DNA of 64,000 bases from Silene noctiflora (Eukaryota; Streptophyta; Magnoliopsida; Caryophyllales; Caryophyllaceae), in the NCBI GenBank assembly GCA_009801015.1, contig VHZZ01000031.1, positions 118,982 to 182,981 of the forward strand, written 5' to 3'. How positions within the stretch are numbered: the first letter of the stretch is position 1; every line of letters starts with the position of its first letter. The notes beneath the pieces are model-generated. The model made no database searches, had not been told where the DNA came from, and was given only the letters and a program-made list of their open reading frames with translations. This document shows positions 10,689 to 22,495 of this stretch, in pieces. A program made the position numbers and the translations under genes.

Positions 10689-13520
10689 TTTCCCACTAGT
10701 ATCGGCCTTAATTATATATGTATGTATATGCTACAAACAAATAGTATCAAGTATGTAACTGTAACTTGGTTGGGTTTGTACTCTGTACTCTGTAGTATAG
10801 AGAAAGATGAAAAGAGAAGAAATAGTAACGAGTTTTTATTCTTTTGGGCAAAAAGAAAGTGGTGTTGTGTGATTGAGTAAAGAGGGTATAATACAGGGAC
10901 AAGACAAGCTTGTATCATATGGGACCTCAAATTTATAGACCTACTGTTGGGATCGTTGCTAAAGTTGATCCATACCTAGATTATTACCTACATTGCCCCT
11001 TGCTTACCCCACTTTTCTTTGTATTTGCTTTTTATTTTTTTAGGATTAGATATCTAGATGTGCCATCATTTATTTTCAGTATTCATTCAGCTCGCTTCGT
11101 AACTGATACGTGAATATTAAAACTGTGCTTGTAAATGTTTAGGTTTACCATAAATCACTCTTTTCTTGTATAATGCATACTACAATTAAATTTAACGATA
11201 ATAATTGATAGAGACGGAGGAATTAAGTATTTTTTTAACCCTATCATGTTATTAGTGATTGACTGTGGAGGTAAAATTAAAAGGTGATAAAGAAGGATAG
11301 AAGTAGATAGTGAGGTAGCGGTGGGGGAGAGAGAAAGAGAGGTGTAAGGCAAGACAAAACTGCAACAAGAAAAGCCAAAAGTTATAAGATCGGCTAGCAA
11401 AGATGATGGATAACATGATCTATCATGGGAGTACTCACTGCTGTAAGGCTAGCTTAACTAAAGTCATCTCTAGTACGTATTACGTAGTCAAAAGATCAAG
11501 TAGATCGATTATTATTCTTGCTTGTATTCTCACACTCACCATCTACGCATCTACTACATACAAGTTACAATACACACAATTCATCCACCCACTTCTCTTA
11601 GTAACATTGTTTTCAACTTTTTATTCAAGCTTTTAGTTTTTATCTTTCACGGCAACTCATTTAATTAAATACCCTCGTCTTTTGTGAGAATCATTCAAGT
11701 GCATGTTAATTATAAAGAGATACAGAATAAAAATACTCGGTAGTTAATTATATATGCTATTTATTATAATCATTATGATTATAATTACAGGCCAAGTCAA
11801 GTTTACGTGTCATCACGATTGTATTAAGAGAAACTAACTAATACGATAAGTTCTCTTATTATATTCTATTAGGTGACCTTTTAAATCATTTTACTAGAAC
11901 ATTTGATGATTAGGGTAATTTAAAGATAAAAATAAATTGCAATGGAGAGCCTTCACTAATGTGTTTTAATTGACTAGCTAATTTTATGCGTTAATGAAGT
12001 CCGTAAATCTCTTAAATAAAATATAGTTTTTAATTTGATTTTGATGGTCCTCTTTTGTTAAAAAATAAATTGTAATGAAATAAAAGGCAAAGGGCAGACG
12101 TCTAGGTTTAGTAGATTGAGGGTTGTGTGTGAAAACACAACCCATAGGGAGGAAGGAAGGAAGGATAAGAAGGTTCCCTGCTTTTGTCTGCTCTCATACC
12201 ACAAGGCGGGCCCCCACTAAAAGACATTCAACAACACGCATACCTAGGTTAATCAAATCTTAATTACTCCGTATTTGTTATGTTATGTTATGTAATAATA
12301 ATACTAATCACAATCATATGCTCTTCTACTTTATTAAAACAATAAAACCATAGCTTTATATATATTGTATAATAATAATACGGACTGCATACTTAATTAG
12401 ATGTAGGGTGTCGTAATCAAGATCTTGTTTAGGAGGATAATAGATAGATATGCGTATAATTATACGATGATGACGTTATCCAGCCTGATAAAACATTTGT
12501 TGCACTTTAGCATGTTAATCAAGCACCATCGTCTCCTGCTTTTAAGATGATCACCTCTCTTAATATACAAATTATACAAATATTTACTGTAGAGTATACA
12601 ATGTAATACCATGTATGCATCTAATTAAATGAAACTATCTAGCTTGAGTTGTAAAGAGATAATAAGTAAAACAAAAAAATGTAGCTTTAGCAATTAGCAT
12701 GCATATGAATATATGATTTATGAAAGTGAGTGAGATGGGCAAGATAAACTTTGAAAGCCGCAGATTTAATTATCTCATCTGTAAAGTTAGCTTACAAAGC
12801 AAAACTTAATTTAGGTAAGAGTGTAACACATCAGTAAGAGTATCTCTTTCGAGTTTACCAATCAAGGAGATCATGATTGGTTGACTAGCTACCAGTCTAC
12901 CACTACAGTAATCGCAACACCAATTCTAAAGTTACGGTTAAAGGATGCGGTAAAATATATACAGATTACAGACTATCTTGCTACTTAATAACCTACATAC
13001 GTTGACACTTAGCAGTAAACCCCCCAAACAATAATGCTGCATGCTCAATTTTTACGTACAAATATAAAATTATTCAATCACTGTAATTTCAATTCTCAGG
13101 TACAAAATTTGGACTTCCCAACCGATCAAAAATCCTTACATAAATGTGATCGAGGTTAGGGCGGACCCACCTAGTAGCAACGGGTGGCGGCTGCTACCCC
13201 AATTGTAAAAAAGAATGGTACATAAGACGAATTTTTGTTACCCCAATTATTGTTGAATAGTAGATAAGTAAATCTTATTTCCTTATATGTGCAATAAACA
13301 TCTTGTGGTTCAATGATAAATGCTTTGGTTTTCCACCAATGAATATAATGAAACTTGCAAAAAAAAAAATGGAACTCTAAATTTTGAAATCTTCATACTA
13401 GTAACATAAGTGAAAGAAAATGTAATAATAATAATGTAATAGGAGCAATTGATTATGTTAAGCAGTTTTTATCACGAGAATTAAATATTATTGTATTATC
13501 CATGTTTGTTTTTAAGTATA
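10689..13520. other. Intergenic, including the NAC promoter
   Basis: No gene found in 2.8 kb. The first 250 bases left of 10940 should hold the NAC promoter; GTATTATACC near 10890 (minus strand) is a weak TATA candidate. A small perfect hairpin (GGGTTGTGT/ACACAACCC) sits at about 12119-12142. Open frames here are short and look random. Confidence 0.4.
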
Positions 13521-13677
13521 CGGCGTCATCGGGTGGTGTCCAATCTCGGCGTCACTCTCTCACATGCACCATTTATTATTGGGGTCCCTACTTATAATAT
13601 GTGATGCACTCATTATTATCGTGTCCCCACTTATTGCATGTGAGAAGGTGACGCCGAGATTGGAGTCATCGATGACG
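13521..13677. mobile_element. Foldback MITE
   Basis: The left arm (CGGCGTCATC...CCAATCTCGGCGTCAC...CTCACATGC) returns as its inverted copy on the right (GCATGTGAGAAGGTGACGCCGAGATTGG...GATGACG). The arms are about 45 bp long and the loop is about 65 bp. I could not fix a target duplication. Confidence 0.6.
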
Positions 13678-13943
13678 TTAACTCATTTTCCTAAAATTAA
13701 TGATGAGATTAAACAACTATTTTTTCACACAAGTAACTAACTAAGCATTTGATTTGACCCCAGCGTATAATTAATATTTTCCTCAAAAAGGAATATATAA
13801 TTTTTTACAAGAACAGTAGGTCTAACCTCGTACATTTCTCCAAAACCTCAATTTCTACTTCCAATAACGAATTATTCTCTTCGGTATTTTTGTATGACGT
13901 TTTTGTTTTTAAAGTTGAGTATATGTCTTGATTTTCAAATTGG

Positions 13944-14093
13944 AAGCATGTGAGAAAGACAAATATATATATCGTAAGTAGTATTGATGAATGTGGGAGC
14001 ATGTGAGAAAGACAAATATATATTGATTTTCATAAAGAACATAAGTAGTATTGATTTTCATAAATGGAAGCATGTGAGAAAGACAAATATATC
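13944..14093. repeat. Three copies of a 22-bp motif with related flanks
   Basis: GCATGTGAGAAAGACAAATA occurs near 13946, 13999 and 14070. The pieces AAGTAGTATTGAT and TTGATTTTCATAAA are repeated between the copies. It looks like a decayed tandem duplication with units of about 54-71 bp. Confidence 0.65.
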
Positions 14094-14382
14094 GTAACAA
14101 CAACCAACCATATCTCCTTTTACAAGGGTCGGGGCGCTGTTCAGTGATGAATGTGGGAACCGGACTTTCGATTTTGGTCATCAAATTTACAAGTTTTATT
14201 GATCGAATTCAATCCAAACCTTAAAGTGTAGTATACTTTCGCATTAATAGTTGGGGCGTTATTTATTCTCAAACGTCCTTGCCTTTAATTCTTAAAAATT
14301 ATGGAAATTTGGAGAAAACGGTCTCTTATTAAGTTTTTGTCACTAATGGATAATTGTAGGTATTGTTCGTAGCCTTTTTTAT

Positions 14383-15031
14383 GGGACGTACTTTTTCACA
14401 TACGGATTTTACTTTTTCACATACGACTTTACAATATTGTCCTTGTCATTTTTTCATTCCTTACCCAATTAATTTTTTCCTCCTTCCCTCATCCCCATCA
14501 CTACCTCCGATAACTCGCCGGCAAACCTCACTCCGACCGACCTCACTCCAGCTAACCTCAGCCGACCTCCCCTGCCCCGCACTTCCCCTCTCTTTACATC
14601 ACGCTTCCCCCATACTCCCTACACCGACCACTACCCTACCTCTCATCTGACGACCCATACCTGACCCTCCCTTCCCCAGATCTGCCTACCCATCGTCCTT
14701 AACAACATCACCATTAATGGAGCCTCCNTTCTAAACATTCGCANAACAAACACACTTGATACTCATAATTCATCACCAACACCCCTAATTAAAAATCAAT
14801 TTGGATAGAATTAGAACACTGATTGAACATAAATAACAAATCAACTTGTGTGTAATTTAATTAACATAGTCGAACATTTGATTGGTATTTGGGGATAAAA
14901 ATTGATTAGATTTTGAGAAGAAATGAAGAGAGGGAACGAATTTTCCTTTTTTAGATGAAGGGTAGTTTATGGAAATTTTATGGTAAAATGTATGTGAAAG
15001 GGTAAAACTCGTATGTGAAAAAGTAATTCCG
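14383..15031. mobile_element. Non-autonomous TIR transposon, 649 bp, 8-bp target duplication
   Basis: The left end GGGACGTACTTTTTCACATA and the inverted right end CGGAATTACTTTTTCACATA match. Each end carries a second subterminal copy of CTTTTTCACATACG or CCCTTTCACATAC. TTTTTTAT flanks both sides (14375-14382 and 15032-15039). The 8-bp duplication suggests hAT, although the termini are not the usual CA...TG. Two N bases lie inside (14728, 14744). The long open frame inside is C-rich low-complexity sequence and is probably not a gene. Confidence 0.7.
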
Positions 15032-15732
15032 TTTTTTATTGATCGTTACTCATAATCTTAATGTTCTTTTTGATACATGTTTTCATAACAATCGTACCTA
15101 TTTAATAATTAATATAATAATTCTTTTTTAATACTTCAATCTATGTTATAATAAGTATACGTGTAATTTATTATTTTAGTACCTTTTTATATGAAATGAC
15201 AATTAATTTTTCAAAAAATTTATTGAGAAATTAGAATTGAATTGAAATGAAAATAAAAAAGAAACAAGGAATAGTCCAAGTGAAGTTGGATGTGAAGCGC
15301 GTAAACTGCATATGCGTGAGAATAAAGGGGAATATAAGAATTAGTAGTCGTATTTTATTATTTAAAAAAAAAGAGAGAAGTATAAAATCCAGGGCGAATA
15401 GAATACTACCGACAATCTTATACGTAAACCTGATTGATTAAAGTGCATAGTAATTATAAATTAATTAATTAATAACCTTGAAAGGCAACACGTAGGATGA
15501 TACGTATAACTAACTGTCTATACTTTATCTTTTTCTCTGTAAACTCTAATCATGTCTGAATGCTAGTCTACATACGACTGACGACTACATTATTATACTT
15601 TGCTCTTTCCAAATTACACCTCGTGTTCAAATTAACCTCCTACATTTAATTATACTCGTATATATATACATATCTATACTCTTTTCAGAAATTGGCCCAC
15701 ATTATCAGGTTATTTGTTACGGGCTAATTGCT

Positions 15733-15886
15733 GGAGACGGACACTATCCGTCACAAGTTGAAAATGGATAATGCCCCTCTTACAATAAGTCAAGTGGGAC
15801 ACCTCATAGATAGTAACACTTGCATATTGTAAGAGGGGCACTATCCATCTTCAGCTTGTGACAGATTTTGTCGATCTTCAATGAAA
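15733..15886. mobile_element. MULE-type MITE, copy 1 of 4
   Basis: The left arm (AGACGGACACTATCCGTCAC...ATGCCCCTCTTACAAT) is inverted on the right (ATTGTAAGAGGGGCACTATCCATCTTCAGC...). It is clearly the same family as 48397-48592. The ends are more worn and no target duplication is certain. Confidence 0.65.
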
Positions 15887-16019
15887 CCTCGTGTATATAT
15901 TAACCGCCTCTTTAATTAATTTGTTGCTCCATCTCTAGTACTCCACGTTAATTGGCGTGGATATGCCCGTAGCCTTGTAACGTAAGTTCTGGTTATATAA
16001 ATATGTTGATGGGGTACTT

Positions 16020-16560
16020 TACGTACATTGATTTATATTTGTTGTTTGGATCTAAAGACAAAATAGGGAACATTCTGAATTGAGCTCGGACACGTGATAG
16101 AAAAATCACTAGAGAAAGACCCCTGACCCAGTACGACCTCCCGAGCATCTCAAATTCAAGTGCATAATACACAATTTTCGGGATTCCAGGGTCTCGGAAC
16201 AAAAATGATCGGAAATCACACCGACGATTCCTTTGGTCAAATAAAGCATCCACGCAAATTTTGAGGAACAATGAAAGACATATGATGATGTCAATATGCG
16301 ATAAATTAGCCTTGGCCGAATATTGGGTAATCGTGCAAAAACGATGTATACTTAATACTTGTTGTTTGGGCTTGATATCATATTGAAGTGTATAATACAC
16401 AATTTTCGGGATTACGAGGTTCCAAGTATCGGCCGAATATCGGATAAATTAGCAAAAGCGATATATATTGGTTGTCTGGGCTTGAAACGAGATATGGTAC
16501 ACCCTGAAGCGTACCCAAACAAGTGTCCGAACAATACAAGAAATTTCGTTCATTAACTTT
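16020..16560. repeat. Diverged repeat with two units about 228 bp apart
   Basis: ATAATACACAATTTTCGGGATT occurs at 16164 and again at 16392. GGCCGAATAT..GG occurs near 16314 and 16431, and TGTTTGGGCTTG-like words occur three times (about 16362, 16471, 16589). Apart from a short hairpin at 16931-16955, I see nothing else in 15.9-17.24 kb. The source element is not identified. Confidence 0.5.
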
Positions 16561-17240
16561 CCCTGGTTGATGCGATGTATCCTGGTTGTTTGGGCTTATC
16601 GGAGCTGATTTATTATTGTTGAGGCATTATAAATTTCGTTCATTAACTTTTCCATAAATTATACCAAAATAGAAAAAGAATAATACAAGAAATGGAATTG
16701 CTAATGCTTATTTTTGTGCAAAATTTCTTATGGAATATTCCTTTATTTCTTCTTTTGAGTATGAACTCTCAAGTCCCCATTTTTAGTTGAGAGGGAAATA
16801 TTCATTGGTTTAGTTGTTCATGTGCAACACGGTTATATAATCTACTTACTGTAAATTATAGGTTAGTGTTAAATGTATCGAAATTTGTAGCTATTGAAGA
16901 TAAAGATTAGGGAGAGATGCGTATGGTCTTTTGGCCTTATAACATATAAGGCCAAGCTAGTGAGGTCCTGCCAGATCAAAGACTTGAAAATTAAAGTAAA
17001 GGTTTAAAAGATTATGATGGATAAAAAGACCGAATATAAATGATCAAATCTAATATGAGTTTAAAAACGATGATTATCAGGCGATGGCGATCCAGCCTGT
17101 TTTACATACATATGCTTACAGATTTACTACTATTACCAAGAGTATACTAAGCAGAGTAATGACATGAGTTATTACTTATTATGAATATAACAGCAGGGAA
17201 TATAATTATATAAATATAAATTCAGATAGTTTTACACGAA

Positions 17241-18471
17241 TCATGTATGACAAGAGGTGAGCTTGCAGGGGATTTGAGCATGGCCACCTGAATTAGCCCT
17301 CTTGAACCTAAGGGCAGTCACCAGGACAGTGCGGTTGGAACCGGCCAAAGCAGCGTTGAAGTGGGTCAAGACTTGAAAGGCATTGTATGGGAAATGAAAG
17401 TTGTTGTACGAGTTTAGTAACGAGGTTACAGCTTCCCTCAAGAGAGTCTTGTAAGGGTCACCTCTGCCTTGTAACCCTTTGTACAGTGTCATGTCTCTCC
17501 CATACTTGTTCCCTGCTAGCGGACCGAACACTAGACCTACTCTCATTTCTGGTTTCATTGCTCCCCATTTGCATTTGTACTTGGCCATCATCCATTTTCT
17601 GATATAACAACAACATTTCCTCAATGTCACAAGGGATTACAAATTACCAGTATTTGATTTATTTATGCTATATAAATGGCTTCTCTATATATTTTGAAAG
17701 TTTTAAACTAGGTCGTAGTCAAGTAAAAAAGAACATTACCAGAAACCATCAGAGAAGATAGACTTACTTATATGAGCAGGCTGTTTCTTGTAGGAAGGGT
17801 GAAGGGGGAAATGGAGGCAATCCTGGAATAGGCGGTAGCCTGAAGATCGGAGTAAACTCCCTAGGAGGCGTGGAGGGTGACACAGGGGTGCTGGAACTAA
17901 CTGACGGAGGAGTAGAAGTTAGCGGAGGTGAAAGTGTAGTGGGAGAGGATGACCTTGAACAATAAGACATAGGTTGAGCAGGTTGCGAAATCAAGGGATC
18001 AACAGTATACATTGCCATATCAAACATGCTGAACATTAGCCTAGCTGCTTTGGGCGAGCCTGTAGCCGCCCCACATGAATTAGGTGAGCCTGTCCCATTA
18101 CTGTTAGCTGAGATTTGAGTATAACATTTACTTAGGTCAGGTGTGCCGGGAAAAGTCATGCCATAATTTCCTAACATATTTGTTGTGGATTCTTCCACCG
18201 TTATCATTTGGCCATCACTCCCTGGACACACCATGTCGACCTTCATCCCTGCATCAATATCACAGTAAAACCGATGCAACAAAATAGATTTGTTACCTTA
18301 GCAAATGACATTTTAAGACATACCTGAGAGAGGGTAATCAAATAGGGAGAGTTGACCATCTTTGCACTGGTCACAGAAAACAGTGCCACTCAGCATTGTT
18401 GCTCCTGTAACTCGACGAATGGTGACAGCAAGAAAGAAAAGAGATAGAATGAGCAAGTATAAGTTACGCAT
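17241..18471 (-). CDS. Ole e 1-domain proline-rich cell-wall protein (FOCL1-like), three exons
   Basis: A secreted wall protein of 328 residues. Exons on the minus strand are 18471-18324, 18248-17768 and 17598-17241, in frame throughout (phases 1 and 2). I start at 18471 because MRNLYLLILSLFFLAV makes a clean signal peptide; an in-frame ATG 11 codons upstream is possible. The N-terminal Ole e 1 domain shows GTVFCDQCKDG, LFDYPLSGMKVDMVCPG, and YTQISANSNG. A proline/serine linker (about residues 150-200) ends FLQETACSY. The conserved tail has YKCKWGAMKPEMRVGLVFGP, YGRDMTLYKGLQGRGDPYKT and LLREAVTSLLNSYN. This layout resembles Arabidopsis FOCL1 (At2g16630), a wall protein of the guard-cell cuticular ledge, but I recall that only in outline. 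The tail also resembles Protodermal Factor 1, which fits an epidermal role. Confidence 0.85.
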
Positions 18472-20144
18472 TTTGACAATAACAAATGCAGAAAATGAAG
18501 TCAAGATAATAATAATAGCAACTGGATTCTAAGCTATTTAAACATGAATGAAGTGGCAGGCAATAACTAGTTGCTAGGTAGTAAGTAGTTACTACAGAAA
18601 ACTGCAACAATCAACTGTTTCTATTAATTAAAAAGCTTTGAAAATTTTCAAGGAACATATTACTCCTTTCACATTTCATTACACTGCACTTCAGCTTAAA
18701 GTTTCTTTCTCTCTGTTTTTTTTTTTTTTTTGTTTTTTTTTTGACAGTAGTCTAGGTCCGAGCAAGTAGGACTTGAAAAACGTCAAGTTCGACACAATCT
18801 CAGCCTTTTATTTGTTAACTTAAGCAATAATTTACTAAATTCTCAGTCGAATTGACTGTGAAATTTGCGCTGTAATCATATTAACTCAACTTAGCAGTCT
18901 TCTTTTACTGTTTCCCTTATGACTAGTTATGGTAAATGGTCATGCTATTCTTGCTTCATGAGCTTTATTCTTTCTCATCAGTGAACCAAATACTTGGCCA
19001 TAAAGACCAGAATTTATTGAGCATGCTTTCTTGTTTCAACGATTGACATATAAAATTCTTGACAGTTTGGTACGACAGTATTAGGTTACAGCTAGGGATT
19101 GTTGGAGGTATTGATGATGATCATGCAACATAGTAGATCTCATGTGAATTCAAGAACTATAATAAGATATAACATCACTCCTTTTCCCATAGACCTCTCC
19201 TTTAATGTTCATCTTTATAACCTGTAACATTCAAAGTACATTTGTCAAAGGAAAGTACGCTGTGATGGTCGACATATTAAAACATACTCCATCCGTCCCA
19301 AAACGTATTGCTTTGAAAATAAAGGAAGAACACACGCAGAGAAATGAATTCAATTCAACTTAGGACAAGAGTGAGTGGAGTTGGTGTCAATGCATACACT
19401 ACAAAAATAAAAATAGAGAAATTAACACTACAGCCTTTCTGGGCCTAAACAATGTACCCATTCTAAAAGTCCACTAACAAAAATGAAACTCATCACAACA
19501 CAACTAATTAATGCCACATAGAGATCTTCAACTTGTGTTTTGTGTCTCGGTATTCATCATCTTCAATTGTCTTCAGAGCCCTTCTCACTGCTCCCACTTA
19601 TCTCATCACCCTTCTCTCCTGTCTCCGCGCTATAATCAACAAAGAGAAAGGGAAATCACATTAGAGAAAGGGAAATCTAATCAGAATAGCTCGTTACAAG
19701 AACAGGCTCGGAATAAATATGTGTGCACAACTATGTCGGGCAAATATCATATATTATGCATTTCTATCCTTTAGTTTGCAATTTGCAGGTTTAACTATAA
19801 ACAAAAATCTTGTTCTGAAAAGGGAATTTGGATCCCCTGTTGTGTATCCACTATCAATTACTCTCTTCTTCAAAGAGTTTCACCTGCTTGCGTAAACCAT
19901 TTTAACTATAAATATAATCCTATAAGTTAATGAATAATGATAGTAGTATCACAAGTGACAAGACTGTCTCGTATGATAATTTGAGTCTCTACGTACAACT
20001 TTAGGAGGGTGTACAGGCGGTGCGCCAGTGGGATGCAATCCTCTATTAACAACCATGCACTAAATGTGCAACCAACAGCAGCCGACTTATCATATAAATC
20101 ACCCCAACCCTAAAGTACAATAAAATGAAGGCTAAATTGGCACA
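18472..20144. other. Intergenic DNA
   Basis: No supported gene. There is a poly-T run near 18718-18740. A lone Stowaway-like end (ACTCCATCCGTCCCAAAACG) lies at about 19286. An 87-codon open frame at 19511-19774 starts with a hydrophobic stretch; I do not recognise it and do not call it a gene. Confidence 0.4.
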
Positions 20145-21255
20145 TATTCCATTTAAGTACCTTTTTTTTTAAAAAAATTACTGCCTGAGAAAATAACTTT
20201 GAAACTTGCTACCGAATTAGTGATTTTTTTTCTATACCGATTGCTACAACGTTTTCCACTTCTCTGGCCACTTCTTTATTTCAATATATTGTTTTCCCTT
20301 CTTCCCCGGAATCATTAAACCCACCCTTCATTCATTCACTTTTAATTTCCATTTTCCTTGTCCTCCATCTCATTCACTCCTCACTTGCTTCCTCCCATCT
20401 ATCTTCTATCTCCTCCTCTCCCTCAACACACAAAAAACACTTTTTTTTACAAGGAAACCAATTATTTATCCTTCTAAATTAAAATCCTGAAAAATACTCA
20501 AAAAAAAAAAGTTGAAAGAATCACATTAATTCAATAGAATCAAGTAAGATCTTCATCAGTTTTGAGAGTGAAAAATATCCAAGTCTTTGAAGCTAAGAGG
20601 TGAGATGCAGTTGTTACACATAACAATGAAGGATGACTCCTCCATCGATGAATGTTGTGCAGGGGTTTGTTAGGTGTAAATGAACAAGGGATTTAGATAG
20701 GGCGGGCTCTTCTTTGGTTTTGAGAGGGGAAAGTTGAAGTCTTTCGAGAAAAAATGAGAATGTGAGTTCTACTTCAATCTTGAGAGGGGAAAGTTTGAGT
20801 CTTTAGAGAAAAGATGAGAATGTGGGTTCTACTTCAATTTGAAAGGGGAAAGATCGGGTCTTTGGAGATAAGTTGAGGTAAGTGGTGAAATAGCAATTGT
20901 GAAAAGTTTTGAAACGGTTGTTACACACAAGAATTCAGGATGACTGTAATATCTGGTTGACTTTATATTTTATAGAAGGATGAATCCACTGATGAATTTT
21001 ACAAAGATTGAAATTATTAGATCGGGTTTATGAAAGAGGATGAAGTTGAAAGATGAATATTTGCACAGAAAAAGTAGGTGTCAATTGGTCATTTTAAGGT
21101 GAAAATTAAGGGCAAGTGCCACTTCGCATATTTTTTTGGCTGGAAACGTAAAGAGGTAGCAACTAGTATTAAAAAAATCACTCAACTTTGAATTAATAAT
21201 CTTACATAGGTAATAACTTGTAAGGAAAAACTACACTTAAAAGGTAGTGAAACTG
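20145..21255. mobile_element. TIR-type element of about 1.1 kb with internal tandem repeat
   Basis: Long imperfect inverted arms are visible. The left arm (about 20150-20270) includes TTAGTGATTTTTTTTCTATA..GATTGCTAC and then TCTGGCCA. The right arm (about 21120-21255) reads, in reverse complement, TTGAGTGATTTTTTTAATA..AGTTGCTAC, then TTCCAGCC. Exact ends and target duplication are uncertain. The middle holds a 60-bp tandem repeat. No transposase is visible. Mutator-like is my guess from the long arms. Confidence 0.5.
20711..20880. repeat. 60-bp tandem repeat, about 2.7 copies
   Basis: Units share TGAGAGGGGAAAGTT, CTTTNGAGAAAAxATGAGAATG and TTCTACTTCAAT. They recur at exactly 60-bp spacing near 20721, 20781 and 20841. 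The strand shown is purine-rich. Confidence 0.8.
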
Positions 21256-22495
21256 TGTAGGGGTTGGGAGTCTAGCTAACTCTATTCCACTTTCCACAAG
21301 ACCCTAATCCTTCCCAAGGATCCAACCTTCCCCAACAAACAGCTAGGTATGACACTATGACCATTGGCCGCAATGTCATAAAAAGTAACTGTAAGTAAAC
21401 CGCCTTCAAAGTTCAAACAATCCTGTATTCTTTTCTCTTTCCCCTATGAAACCCATATGTAAAAGGAAATTCCTACTTTGGCTAGAGCGCACCAACACCA
21501 AAGAGCGTCCCAAAACACATAATGTTTCAGAATAAAAGAAAATCTAAATCCTAGCTAGCATATAATGATTAATCAGATCGCTTTCTTCACTAACAAAGCA
21601 TCCGCAAATCACTTAAACAAAATCCAGACTCTAACTAAGAGGTTGTCTGGCTCAGTAAATTCAAGGATTAATTGAGAAGGACTGACCAGTCCTAACTCCT
21701 AAGTCATGCCTTTAAATCTAATAACCAGCCTAAAAGGAGACATTTGTTTAAAATAAGCAGGAAAACATGATTTTCATCTTATAGCGACCGACAGGCCACG
21801 GGCCACAACTAGAACATATATATAAAATCACTCATAGCTATGCATGATAAAAGACTATATAAAACATAACCAAGTCCATCTGATTGAATGTATAGAACAA
21901 TATAAGATTATAAGCATATAACTAGAGACAAAATAACAAGTGATGTGTATGCACCAAATAAGCAGTTAAAATTTTTTTCAGGTCAATCATAACTAAGTTC
22001 ATAGCAGTAACATCTTATCATCACATTCATCATCGTCAACATCATAAGATTCACAACTATTGTTCTCAAGCAATTAACTTGTTTCCTAAGAGAATTTGAT
22101 TGAATCTAAGTGTAGTAAATATATCTTAAAAAGTTGAATATTGGCTAATTCTCTAGAATGAGTGTTTGATCAGAGAATGGATTCAAGTAGTCATTTGATG
22201 ACGATATAGGAAACGGTGATCATTAAAGAATAGTAGATAGAATAGATATTCTATTCTATGTAATAGTGATTATGATATTCAATTGATGTGTTGACTTAGG
22301 GGAAGTTTGGTTCTTAGATTAGAAGCAAGACTCTGGTGTTTTTTTTTGACAATGAACAAATTCAATACACTCTTGACCACTACTGAGTACTGTAGCTAAA
22401 AGAATAGATCATAGATCATAGCATTCCAATTGGTATATACATGTCACACAAACACCATACCATGATAACAAATTAACAATCACATTGCAAAATGT
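21256..22495. other. Intergenic DNA and probable eIF4B 3' region
   Basis: No independent gene seen. The right part (about 22300-22495) may contain the last exon and 3' UTR of the eIF4B-like gene, which reads leftwards. Confidence 0.35.

Noticed and set aside
12160-12230. Possible miRNA precursor near a GGTTCCCTGC word
   Set aside because: No long complementary arm and no match to a plant miRNA I can recall.
14363-14650. 95-codon open frame in the TIR element
   Set aside because: C/T-rich low-complexity sequence with no transposase motif.
16931-16955. Perfect 10-bp hairpin TTGGCCTTAT/ATAAGGCCAA
   Set aside because: Too short for a miRNA precursor and not linked to a transcript; likely chance.
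19511-19774. Possible small secreted peptide gene (87 codons, hydrophobic start)
   Set aside because: No recognisable peptide-hormone motif, no clear promoter; too little support for a gene call.
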